This document shows positions 1 to 6,481 of a stretch of 11,969 nucleotides of DNA, piece after piece. Source of the stretch: Oscillospiraceae bacterium (GTDB lineage Bacteria > Bacillota > Clostridia > Saccharofermentanales > Saccharofermentanaceae); the NCBI GenBank assembly GCA_902767145.1, contig CACXGG010000078.1:1-11969 (forward strand), read 5' to 3'. The translations under genes and the position numbers were made by a program. The stretch's first letter is position 1. Each line of letters begins with the position of its first letter. The notes beneath the pieces are model-generated. The model saw nothing but the letters and a program-made list of their open reading frames with translations, made no database searches and was not told the DNA's origin.

Positions 1-1275
1 GACGAAGAGTACTGCGATATCAACATTATTACCGCCGAGCTTCAGGCTGTCCGTACCCTCCTTGAGGATCTCGGAAACGATATTGGGAGCCACATATCTC
101 TCGAAGGTCCTGGTGACCTGCTGTCTCTCCACCGCAGCCCTGAAGTAATTGACTGCAACGGACACGACGAAAAGGATGAACACACCAACCGGTATCCAGA
201 GAGCGTGGGCAACATAGCCGTTCTCATATAGAAGGTAGGATCCGAAAAGTCCCGCGCCGATAAAGAGGGCACAGAGGAATACGGAGAAGCGGAGCTTTCT
301 GTTAAAGCAGATATAGAAGAAAGCCGCACATACGGCAAAAGTCGCGATAAGCTGCACAGGGGTGGGTATCTCGTCCCTGAAGTTTCCGTCCAGGAAGCAC
401 TGGCAGACATTTGCCTGGTACTCGATACCATACATCTGCTCGTCCCTGGCGATAGGAGTAAAGTAGGAATCCTGAAGTCCCACGGTATATGGTCCGATAA
501 AAACGATCTTCCCTGCGTAGAAGGAGGAAGGCACCTTGCCGGTGATAAGGTCGTTCAGGGATACGCCGTCATAAAATCCCCCGGGGCCTGCATAGAAGGG
601 AACAAAGAACTGTCCCCTGGAATTCGTGGGTGGCGTTTCGATGGAAAGTCCCTGCTTTTCCATATAGATCTTTGCTGTCTGATATGCCATGGAACAGACC
701 TGCTGACCCTCCTCAGGCTCAACATAGAGAAGGGCATGACGGAGGACTCCGTCCGTATCGTACATGGCATTTATATGTCCCAGAGTGGTTACGTTCTTAA
801 GGGCGTCAAAGGGTTCCTCATAGTTAAGGATGGCATAGGAATCCGTGACCACGGTATCGCCCACGAAGGATCTCTTTGTACCGAAATCGGCAGTGGTAGC
901 CACCACCACATCGAGTCCGGAACAGGTATCCACAAGGGCAGCATCGGCCTCTTCACTTGTCTCCCCTGCATAGAGGGTATCGATGGCCACTACAGCAGGG
1001 AGATTGTCGGGATCTGATGCCAGGACCTCCAGGGCTTCTGCCCATACTGAGCGGTCCCAGGTGTTATAAGGACCCAGCTCCTGGATATCCGTCTCATCTA
1101 TACCGATGACTACGATATCTCCCGGCACGGCCTGGGGGGTCTGGAAGAGTGCATCCTGCACCCACATATCCGGACGCTTGAAAAGCCCTACGCCACAGAG
1201 AACTGTGACGATAAGGGCTCCTGCAAGTGCATAGATCAGATTTTTGTGTTTAACCCATGACCATGTAATCTTCAT
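1..1275 (-). CDS. CHASE2-domain class III adenylate/guanylate cyclase (3'-truncated by window edge)
   Basis: Membrane-bound nucleotide cyclase, probably making cAMP (or cGMP) in the cytoplasm in response to an extracytoplasmic signal. I translated 425 codons in the frame starting at the ATG at 1275 (MKITWSWVKHK); the C-terminus lies off the left edge. Layout: TM1 ~13-32; extracytoplasmic CHASE2 domain ~37-305, with the typical opening RPDMWVQDALFQ, then GDIVVIGIDETD and late GKIVFIGPYT; three closely spaced TM helices ~310-324, 330-350 and 360-378; then RTFERYVAPNIVSEIL (about 387-404), the usual lead-in to a class III catalytic domain, and VDIAVLFV at the edge, where the first metal-binding Asp would be the next residue. 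The start overlaps the end of the upstream FecR gene by 26 bp and has no close Shine-Dalgarno, so translational coupling is likely. The family call is firm; ATP versus GTP specificity cannot be read because the catalytic core is outside the window. Confidence 0.9.
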   Translation of the reverse strand, partial: MKITWSWVKHKNLIYALAGALIVTVLCGVGLFKRPDMWVQDALFQTPQAVPGDIVVIGIDETDIQELGPYNTWDRSVWAEALEVLASDPDNLPAVVAIDTLYAGETSEEADAALVDTCSGLDVVVATTADFGTKRSFVGDTVVTDSYAILNYEEPFDALKNVTTLGHINAMYDTDGVLRHALLYVEPEEGQQVCSMAYQTAKIYMEKQGLSIETPPTNSRGQFFVPFYAGPGGFYDGVSLNDLITGKVPSSFYAGKIVFIGPYTVGLQDSYFTPIARDEQMYGIEYQANVCQCFLDGNFRDEIPTPVQLIATFAVCAAFFYICFNRKLRFSVFLCALFIGAGLFGSYLLYENGYVAHALWIPVGVFILFVVSVAVNYFRAAVERQQVTRTFERYVAPNIVSEILKEGTDSLKLGGNNVDIAVLFV

Positions 1276-2779
1276 AGTAGGTTACCGAACTTCCGCCGGA
1301 AGTATATTTATAGGTAGTGGTTATCTTTAATCCGTTATCGATACTCTCCTCAGTTTCATATGTCTGGAGCTCTATCCACTGGCCGTTAACATAGCCCAGG
1401 AATACCAAGGGTCCTGTTTCACCGGGAGCATGGTCCTCCGGCGGTGCTTCATTACCTCTGATTATGCATACGATATGATCATCATTACCATAAGTAAAGA
1501 ATTCAAAATTATCCTCATCGCCCTCTTCAACAGGTAATCCAACTATTACATCATATTCCTCAAGAGGGATGGCGGCTACGATCTCACTGACCGTAGGAGG
1601 CTCTGTCGGGGTAGGCGCAGGCGAGACTGAAGGCACCGGTGTGGATGTAGGCCTTGGTGTAGTCGTAGGCTTCGGTGTAGATGTAGGAGCTACGGTACTT
1701 GTGGGTCTCGGAGTCGAAGTGGGAGCCGGAGTCGTTGTCACCCTGGGAGTAGGTGTAAGACCAGATCCGGAAGGCACGGGAGTCGTGGTCGATCTCGGCG
1801 TAGGTGTAGGATCTCCGTCGTCATCATCTCCGCCGCCTCCGGGTCTCGGAGTGGTGGTAGGAGTTACAGTTCCCGACGGTCTTGGTGTCACCGACACAGT
1901 GGGAGACGGTGAACCTGAAGTCTCTGAAGGATCAGATGTTCCGGATGTCTCACCGGGCTCTGTGGAACCTTCGGTCTCACTTTCCTCACTTGACTCGGAT
2001 GTCTCAGTCTCCATGGTCTCGATCCTGCCCATGATTATGTCAGGATTCCAGCCTGTATATTCGCAGACCTTGTCGAGAAGATCGGGATCCTCACGGAGTC
2101 TGTCCAGAACAAAATCAGGGATGTCATACTCATCGATGATCTCCAGCTGGAACTCAACGGAACCCTCTGTCCTGTCATAGAAGAGATAGACCTTTACCAG
2201 CTGGCCGCCGCTTACGTCTGTCTCCTTCTCTTCTCCCGTTACGGGATTAATACCTGTTACATGGACTCTTCCGTCAGTTACCAGGATGCACTCTCTTCCG
2301 TCATCATCTACGAAGACATAACCGGAGGTGCCCCTGATACCAACTATCATGGTGGACGTCTTGATGTCCATGGTCTCATCGGGCTCCAGGGGCTTCTGTA
2401 CATCAAAGTAGAGTCCGCCCTGTGTGAGCTTCAGCTCGATCTGCTTTCTCTTCTTGGAGAATTCGGCTCTGGAGTTCTCATCCAGAGTGATTATCTTATC
2501 GTCATCAAGGCCTATGGATGCCAGGCTGGCAGATCCCGTATTGATGGCATCTCCGCTCTGGAACCTTGCATTTTCCATGATGGGCTTGCTGTTGCCGTTG
2601 CTGTCTTCGATATTGACTGTTCCTTCAACACGGAGAAGCCTCATGGTGGTGGCATAGTATCCGGAAGTTCCCAGGATGATGGCGACTATTATTCCCGCCA
2701 GGATCACGCCGGCGGAACTTCCGACGATTATCTTTTTCTTCTTAGTGAGCTTATCCCACTTTTCTCTGATCTTATTCAT
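1250..2779 (-). CDS. Membrane-anchored FecR-domain protein with Thr/Pro-rich linker (second of a tandem pair)
   Basis: Predicted envelope protein of 509 residues; specific function unknown. Order: short basic cytoplasmic end with KKKK at 13-16; one uncleaved signal-anchor helix ~17-37; FecR domain ~50-160 (VEGTVNIED, FQSGDAINTG, and the signature TSTMIVGIRGTSGYV at 141-155); a conserved segment to ~250 containing PDFVLDRLREDPDLLD; a Ser/Glu-rich stretch ~255-290; a Thr/Pro linker ~291-395 interrupted by GGGGDDDDGD; and a C-terminal domain ~396-509 that I do not recognise. FecR domains are known from anti-sigma regulators and from proteins encoded beside CHASE2 cyclases, so a sensor or scaffold role for the cyclase is an inference. 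Start choice: the ATG at 2779 aligns residue for residue with the paralogue start; an in-frame GTG at 2788 sits nearer AAAGGA and remains possible. The stop overlaps the cyclase start. Confidence 0.88.
   Translation of the reverse strand: MNKIREKWDKLTKKKKIIVGSSAGVILAGIIVAIILGTSGYYATTMRLLRVEGTVNIEDSNGNSKPIMENARFQSGDAINTGSASLASIGLDDDKIITLDENSRAEFSKKRKQIELKLTQGGLYFDVQKPLEPDETMDIKTSTMIVGIRGTSGYVFVDDDGRECILVTDGRVHVTGINPVTGEEKETDVSGGQLVKVYLFYDRTEGSVEFQLEIIDEYDIPDFVLDRLREDPDLLDKVCEYTGWNPDIIMGRIETMETETSESSEESETEGSTEPGETSGTSDPSETSGSPSPTVSVTPRPSGTVTPTTTPRPGGGGDDDDGDPTPTPRSTTTPVPSGSGLTPTPRVTTTPAPTSTPRPTSTVAPTSTPKPTTTPRPTSTPVPSVSPAPTPTEPPTVSEIVAAIPLEEYDVIVGLPVEEGDEDNFEFFTYGNDDHIVCIIRGNEAPPEDHAPGETGPLVFLGYVNGQWIELQTYETEESIDNGLKITTTYKYTSGGSSVTYYEDYMVMG
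1598..1912 (-). repeat. Degenerate Thr/Pro codon repeat (linker of second FecR protein)
   Basis: About 105 residues of TPxPTSTP-like repeats between the conserved FecR half and the C-terminal domain. Same character as the linker in the upstream paralogue but a different length and unit order, as expected from repeat slippage. Confidence 0.7.
2030..2779 (-). repeat. Direct repeat copy 2: duplicated FecR coding segment
   Basis: Codes for residues 1-250 of the second FecR protein and is the partner of 3621-4370. The copies keep identical residue numbering throughout. Similarity fades in the last ~40 residues and is not visible in the C-terminal domains, so only the anchor and sensor half has been kept alike. 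Confidence 0.8.
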
Positions 2780-2821
2780 ACAAAACACCCATTTCCTTTT
2801 CTGCCTTGCGGCACTGACTAT

Positions 2822-2850
2822 ATTATAGACTAAGCATATTTATTAAGAAA
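2822..2850 (-). promoter_or_regulatory. Possible internal promoter in front of second FecR gene
   Basis: The 73-bp gap between the two FecR genes holds a perfect minus-strand TATAAT at 2827-2822. The best -35 at about 16 bp is only TTCTTA (3 of 6 bases). It could add transcription of the second FecR gene and the cyclase independently of the first gene. Weak prediction. Confidence 0.3.
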
Positions 2851-2852
2851 GA

Positions 2853-4370
2853 TTACGGCCATCTGTCCTCAGGCACCGGATAGAGAGATCTTTCTTCGCT
2901 GTTGTAGTAGTAATATCCGTGATCACACTCCACCTCTATCTGATGGCCCAGCTCCGGATCACCGTCGACCCAGTAATCTTCCATTCTGTAACAGGTATTT
3001 CCGTATATGTCAGTCGTGCGGGTCATACCTATCGTTACACCTGTTCCATCGCTGTTCTTGCCCAGGAAATCCACACTATTCGGATCACCTCCGGTAATAG
3101 AACCAACATTGGATATCGATCCATTTGTAAACTCAGGGTCACCATCGTAGACAGGTCCTGTATCCACAGGGGTGATGGTGGGCATGGGAGTCGTGCTCGG
3201 TGAAGGCGCCGGTGTCACTGTAGGTACAGGTGTTACTGTAGGTGCAGGAGTACTGGTCACTGCCGGAGTAGCCGTAGGTACAGGTGTAGTGGTTACACCG
3301 GGCCTGGGGCTGGGAGTAGGCGTACCTGTAGTACCGGGCCTGGGAGTAGGTGACGGCGTAGTTGTCACGCCGGGGCCCTGTGTGGGTGCAGGTGTTCCTG
3401 TTACTCCGGGACGCGGGGTAGGCGTGGGATCGTTATCGTCGTCATCATCGTCTGTTCCGGGCCTTGGTGTCACAGTGGGAGTAACTGTTCCGGAAGGAGC
3501 AGCCGTGGGGGTCACTGTTCCGGAGGGAGAAGGTGTGGGAGTACCTGATACTTCAGGATCTGATGACTCTGAAGGTTCTCCGGATTCAGAGGCTTCAGTC
3601 TCCTCGACTTCCGTGATCTCCAGGATAGCCTGGGGATCCCAGTCGTTAAAGTCACATACCCTGTCCAGGAGCTCGGGATCTTCAGCGAGCCTGTCGATTA
3701 TGAAGTCCGGGAGGTTCTCCTCGTCCACGTCCTCAAGGGTGAACATGATGGAATCCTCCTGCCTGTCGTTAAAGAGGTAGACCCTTACCATCTGGCCGCC
3801 GCTTACATATATCTCCTTGGTCTCGCCTGTTACGGGATTGGTGCCCACGATGTGGACCTTTCCGTCAGTAACCAGGATGCAGTCGTTACCGTTATTGTCT
3901 GCAGTCACATATCCGGAGGTTCCCCTGATACCAACGATCATGGTGGACGTCTTGATGTCCATGGTCTCATCGTCCTTCAGGGGCTCCTTGACGTTAAAGT
4001 AGAGGCCGCCGTCTGTAAGCTTCAGCTCTATCTGCTTGTTCTTCTTGTGAAATTCAGCTCTCGAATTCTCATCGAGGGTTATTATCTTGCTGTCATCCAG
4101 GGCAATGGATGCAAGGCTGGCGTCACCTGTGTTGATGGCATCGCCGCTCTGGAACCTGGAGTTTTCCATTATGGGTTTGCTGTTGCCGTTACTGTCCTCG
4201 ATATTGACAGTACCTTCGACTCTCAGGAGCCTCATGGTGGTGGCGTAGTATCCGGAGGTCGAGAGAACGATCGCCAGGATGATACCGGCGAGGACCACAC
4301 CTGCAGATGTTCCGCAGATGATCTTTTTCTTCTTCGTAAGTTTGTTCCACTTCTCTACAAGCTGTCTCAT
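2853..4370 (-). CDS. Membrane-anchored FecR-domain protein with Thr/Pro-rich linker (first of a tandem pair)
   Basis: 505 residues, same plan as its downstream neighbour: basic start with KKKK at 13-16, signal-anchor helix ~17-37, FecR domain ~50-160 with TSTMIVGIRGTSGYV at 141-155, conserved helical segment to ~250 (PDFIIDRLAEDPELLD), Thr/Pro linker ~277-402 interrupted by TDDDDDDNDP (~306-315), and a C-terminal domain ~403-505 rich in Gly, Asp and Tyr. That last domain shows no visible similarity to the neighbour's. Residues 1-250 align without gaps to the neighbour at about 75% identity (counted by eye), and 41-150 at about 89%, so this is a duplicated gene. The start ATG at 4370 is preceded by AGGGGGTAAGT, a good ribosome site. 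The protein should be inserted with its FecR and tail domains outside. It is the first gene of the probable FecR-FecR-cyclase operon; ligand and partner are unknown. Confidence 0.88.
   Translation of the reverse strand: MRQLVEKWNKLTKKKKIICGTSAGVVLAGIILAIVLSTSGYYATTMRLLRVEGTVNIEDSNGNSKPIMENSRFQSGDAINTGDASLASIALDDSKIITLDENSRAEFHKKNKQIELKLTDGGLYFNVKEPLKDDETMDIKTSTMIVGIRGTSGYVTADNNGNDCILVTDGKVHIVGTNPVTGETKEIYVSGGQMVRVYLFNDRQEDSIMFTLEDVDEENLPDFIIDRLAEDPELLDRVCDFNDWDPQAILEITEVEETEASESGEPSESSDPEVSGTPTPSPSGTVTPTAAPSGTVTPTVTPRPGTDDDDDDNDPTPTPRPGVTGTPAPTQGPGVTTTPSPTPRPGTTGTPTPSPRPGVTTTPVPTATPAVTSTPAPTVTPVPTVTPAPSPSTTPMPTITPVDTGPVYDGDPEFTNGSISNVGSITGGDPNSVDFLGKNSDGTGVTIGMTRTTDIYGNTCYRMEDYWVDGDPELGHQIEVECDHGYYYYNSEERSLYPVPEDRWP
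3165..3542 (-). repeat. Degenerate Thr/Pro codon repeat (linker of first FecR protein)
   Basis: Low-complexity coding repeat giving motifs such as TPTPRPG, GVTTTP and TPAPT over about 126 residues, with one Asp-rich interruption. The complementary strand reads as Gly/Val repeats and happens to stay open, but that is a by-product of the repeat. It probably forms an extended, possibly O-glycosylated spacer through the cell wall (inference). Confidence 0.7.
3621..4370 (-). repeat. Direct repeat copy 1: duplicated FecR coding segment
   Basis: This 750-bp stretch codes for residues 1-250 of the first FecR protein and pairs with 2030-2779 on the same strand without an indel. Similarity is visible at DNA level: the block around the VGIRGTSG codons differs by only a few bases over about 60 nt, including third positions. 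It ends where the Ser/Glu-rich region begins. Confidence 0.8.
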
Positions 4371-4413
4371 ACTTACCCCCTGTACTGACTTACCCGTTCC
4401 CCTCGTATGGCTG

Positions 4414-4443
4414 TTGCTTGTATCGACTCTATTATCTTATAAT
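4414..4443 (+). promoter_or_regulatory. Putative promoter of the four-TM membrane protein gene
   Basis: TTGCTT at 4414-4419, an 18-bp spacer and a perfect TATAAT at 4438-4443, 44 bp before the ATG at 4488. It lies in the 117-bp divergent gap shared with the FecR operon. Overlapping TATTAT, TATAAG and GATAAT hexamers on the minus strand at 4431-4444 could serve the FecR operon, but no good -35 accompanies them. Confidence 0.45.
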
Positions 4444-4487
4444 ATTCGCGATACACTTTTCTACTTTGATTTTCGAAAGGGCAGTCC

Positions 4488-5351
4488 ATGAAAGAGAAAT
4501 TCTACGTCGATATTGTAAGAATCGTTCTTACCATCCTCCTGATTCCTTTATTATTTGTGTTTATCAGTTCTCTGATGGCCAAATCCACCATCTATAATCC
4601 CGCCTACTGGAGAAAGACCCTTCTTTCCACAGATGTGATCGATTACCTGGTGGATGACATCATGAACGACGAGGAGAACGAGAGCCTCTTCAGTGACCTT
4701 GATCTCGACAAGAAGGAGACTAAAGAGATGGTCTCCGCATATGTGGACATCTGCCTTGACGAGATCTTCGAAGTCCTCATCGACGGCGATACCAAGATGG
4801 ACCGCGACAGGGTCGATGAATTCCTGGATGATTATTTCATCGAACCCCTGGAGGATCAGGGAATGACTGACATCGAGATCGAAGAGGAAAAGCAGGAGTT
4901 CTACGATACTATGGATGAGTCATTGTCCGAGATCGAAGACGACCTTGACGAAATGGGATACTATCAGGGAATAGACAAAGCCGTCCGTTACCTGAACATC
5001 TCCCTTATCGTGGAAGGTATCATCATCGCTGCCATGTGCATCGTCATGATATTCATGCATCAGATCAAGTTCCGCGCGATCCGGAATATCGGTATCGCAA
5101 TTTCCGTATCCCAGCTGGGAAGTGCTTTCATCGTTACGCTGGCCTGGATCACTCTTGTGGCCGGTCAGAAGGCTGTAGAGTCTGACGCCGAAGAGGTCGT
5201 CATAGATCTGCTGACCCGTAACGTGGGGTATTTTGCCCTCATTCACGTTGGACTGGTGGTAGCCGGTATCATCATAGCGGTGATCTGCGGCAATCTTACC
5301 AGTCAGGTAAAGAAAAGAGATGAGGGTTTCGAACCCCTTGAGGAGATTTAA
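4488..5351 (+). CDS. Four-TM membrane protein with large acidic extracytoplasmic domain, function unknown
   Basis: 287 residues; family not recognised. Visible layout: short cytoplasmic N-end (MKEKFY), TM1 ~9-30, a ~140-residue loop (31-169), TM2 ~170-190, TM3 ~200-226, TM4 ~247-269, and a Lys/Arg-containing cytoplasmic tail ending in EEI. Basic residues flank the predicted cytoplasmic sides (KFR between TM2 and TM3, KKR after TM4), which places the loop outside. That loop is very rich in Asp and Glu and looks helical (for example IEIEEEKQEFYDTMDESL), so it may bind cations or a basic partner; this is speculation. AAAGGG lies 6 bp before the ATG. It is divergent from the FecR/cyclase operon, and its stop codon overlaps the stop of the convergent zinc-ribbon gene. 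The gene is convincing from its ribosome site, its length and a topology that makes sense. Confidence 0.85.
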   Translation: MKEKFYVDIVRIVLTILLIPLLFVFISSLMAKSTIYNPAYWRKTLLSTDVIDYLVDDIMNDEENESLFSDLDLDKKETKEMVSAYVDICLDEIFEVLIDGDTKMDRDRVDEFLDDYFIEPLEDQGMTDIEIEEEKQEFYDTMDESLSEIEDDLDEMGYYQGIDKAVRYLNISLIVEGIIIAAMCIVMIFMHQIKFRAIRNIGIAISVSQLGSAFIVTLAWITLVAGQKAVESDAEEVVIDLLTRNVGYFALIHVGLVVAGIIIAVICGNLTSQVKKRDEGFEPLEEI

Positions 5352-6214
5352 CCTACCTGCTGCTCTGCGGCATCTGCCTTAGCGGAATAAGCGGAAAGGC
5401 CGGATGTCTCTGCAGCTGCTGTTGAAGCCTGTGTCTTTTCCATCTGCTCCATCAGCTTGTCGTTTCCTTCTGCTGACTCGCCCTTGACTGCTGCCTTGAT
5501 GGCGCCGCCCATGAGCTTAGCCATGTCTACCTGTGCCTGAAGTTCTCTCTTCTCCTGCTTGTTCATACCGAAGCTGAACAGCGCGGATCTGTTGTCGTTT
5601 ACTCCGAAGATAAAGTCGAAATGCTGTACTACGTTATCTGCATACTGTGTCTGCTTCTCGGATGTCCTGAGGCAGATCTTGATATCTCTTGTATTGTAGG
5701 GATATACATGTGCTCCCTTGTTCTTTGAATCACCGGAAAGGCTGTTCTTATTGCCGAAGAGCTTGATGATGACACCGTCCTCCTTGAAGGTCTCGGGCTT
5801 GCCCTGCTCTGTGGGCTTGTTCATCTCTGTATAGAGCTCATAGCTCTCAACCTCATCATATCTGATGACTTCGTGGTTGAGCTTTGTAACGCCGTGCTTC
5901 TTGTCGATGACTACCAGGAAACCGTGCTCATCATAGAAGACGATGCCCTGATCCTTCTTCATATTGAAATATGACTGTGCCTTGGAGTTTACGAGGATCT
6001 GCTGATAGATCTTCTCTCTCTTCTCCATAAAGTCGATATGACCCTGGACAGTCTCCTTATCCATCTCGGATACTCTGATAAAGCTGCTGCACTTTTTCTT
6101 ACAGTCGCTGCATACATATTCCTTATTCTTGATCTTATCCCTGCTCATGGGGCCGCACTCTGCGCCACAGAGACAACATGTCTGCTTACCGAATAAATTA
6201 CTGAAAAATCCCAT
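5348..6214 (-). CDS. Zinc-ribbon protein, DUF4428-like, cytoplasmic, function unknown
   Basis: 288 residues starting MGFFSNLFGKQ. A zinc ribbon comes first: Cys13/Cys16 (CCLC) and Cys35/Cys38 (CSDC) are the likely ligands, with extra Cys at 14, 20 and 42. A charged helix follows (~48-85), then a beta-rich segment ~88-205 (IVFYDEHGFLVVIDKK, IRYDEVESYELYTE, VIIKLFG) that recalls the PH-like part seen after DUF4428 ribbons, and a helical, Ala/Gln-rich tail ~218-288. There is no signal peptide or TM helix. I chose the ATG at 6214 because GGGAGG ends 8 bp upstream and MGxFxxxFGK is the usual opening of such proteins; a longer reading from a TTG at 6250 lacks support. The minus-strand TATAAT just upstream may be its promoter. 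Family call by motif memory; the role is unknown. Confidence 0.8.
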   Translation of the reverse strand: MGFFSNLFGKQTCCLCGAECGPMSRDKIKNKEYVCSDCKKKCSSFIRVSEMDKETVQGHIDFMEKREKIYQQILVNSKAQSYFNMKKDQGIVFYDEHGFLVVIDKKHGVTKLNHEVIRYDEVESYELYTEMNKPTEQGKPETFKEDGVIIKLFGNKNSLSGDSKNKGAHVYPYNTRDIKICLRTSEKQTQYADNVVQHFDFIFGVNDNRSALFSFGMNKQEKRELQAQVDMAKLMGGAIKAAVKGESAEGNDKLMEQMEKTQASTAAAETSGLSAYSAKADAAEQQVG

Positions 6215-6249
6215 TTTGAAAACCTCCCGCTTTCTGTTGATATACTGCA

Positions 6250-6255
6250 ATTATA
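6250..6255 (-). promoter_or_regulatory. Possible -10 element of the zinc-ribbon protein gene
   Basis: Perfect TATAAT on the minus strand, 35 bp upstream of the chosen ATG and in front of its GGGAGG site. I see no convincing -35 at 16-18 bp (about TTACTC), so only the -10 is claimed. Its position also argues against translation starting at 6250, which lies inside the element. Confidence 0.35.
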
Positions 6256-6325
6256 TCGGCCCCGTTTTTGTGAGTAATCATACATAAGGATGATTTTTTA
6301 CAAACTATTTCGAAATATCACGATT

Positions 6326-6355
6326 TTGACATCGAAGTACAAAAGTATCAATAAT
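6326..6355 (+). promoter_or_regulatory. Putative distal promoter of the RND exporter gene
   Basis: Perfect TTGACA at 6326-6331, an 18-bp spacer and AATAAT (5 of 6) at 6350-6355. Transcription from here would give an AT-rich leader of about 120 nt before the TTG start. Confidence 0.45.
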
Positions 6356-6418
6356 GTTGTTTTTCCGCTGAAAATATCGGATATAACCTTAATTCTTCAT
6401 TAATTAATAATATAAAGA

Positions 6419-6448
6419 TTGAATTATTCACGGCCCCCTTGATATTAT
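6419..6448 (+). promoter_or_regulatory. Putative proximal promoter of the RND exporter gene
   Basis: TTGAAT (4 of 6) at 6419-6424, an 18-bp spacer and TATTAT (5 of 6) at 6443-6448, leaving a short leader of roughly 25-30 nt before the start codon. It stands downstream of, and may act together with, the TTGACA-type promoter. Confidence 0.4.
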
Positions 6449-6467
6449 TATCGAGGTTTTTAGGGAC

Positions 6468-6472
6468 GGAGG
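6468..6472 (+). promoter_or_regulatory. Ribosome binding site that fixes a TTG start
   Basis: GGAGG with 9 bp to the TTG at 6482. No in-frame ATG lies between it and residue 22, which is already inside the first membrane helix, so the TTG must be the initiator. Confidence 0.7.
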
Positions 6473-6481
6473 TATCTTAGA

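Noticed and set aside
42..1017. Several short open frames on both strands at the left edge
   Set aside because: All overlap the 425-codon CHASE2 cyclase frame, which has clear domain content; the short frames have low-complexity, Arg/Ser-rich products.
1569..2180. Plus-strand open frame of 203 codons rich in Gly and Val
   Set aside because: It is the exact complement of the Thr/Pro-repeat part of the second FecR gene; repeats of that kind keep the opposite strand open. It has no domain.
2780..2788. Three-residue extension of the second FecR protein from a GTG
   Set aside because: Not excluded, but the ATG at 2779 aligns precisely with the paralogue start, so I preferred it.
1598..3542. CRISPR-like or minisatellite array
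   Set aside because: The repeats are 6-9 nt, degenerate and codon-phased within the Thr/Pro linkers, with no spacers.
3172..3780. Plus-strand open frame of 202 codons rich in Gly and Val
   Set aside because: Antisense shadow of the Thr/Pro linker of the first FecR gene, for the same reason.
6215..6250. Twelve-residue N-terminal extension of the zinc-ribbon protein from a TTG
   Set aside because: The GGGAGG site points to the ATG at 6214, the MGFFSNLFGK opening is family-like, and the TTG lies within a TATAAT element.
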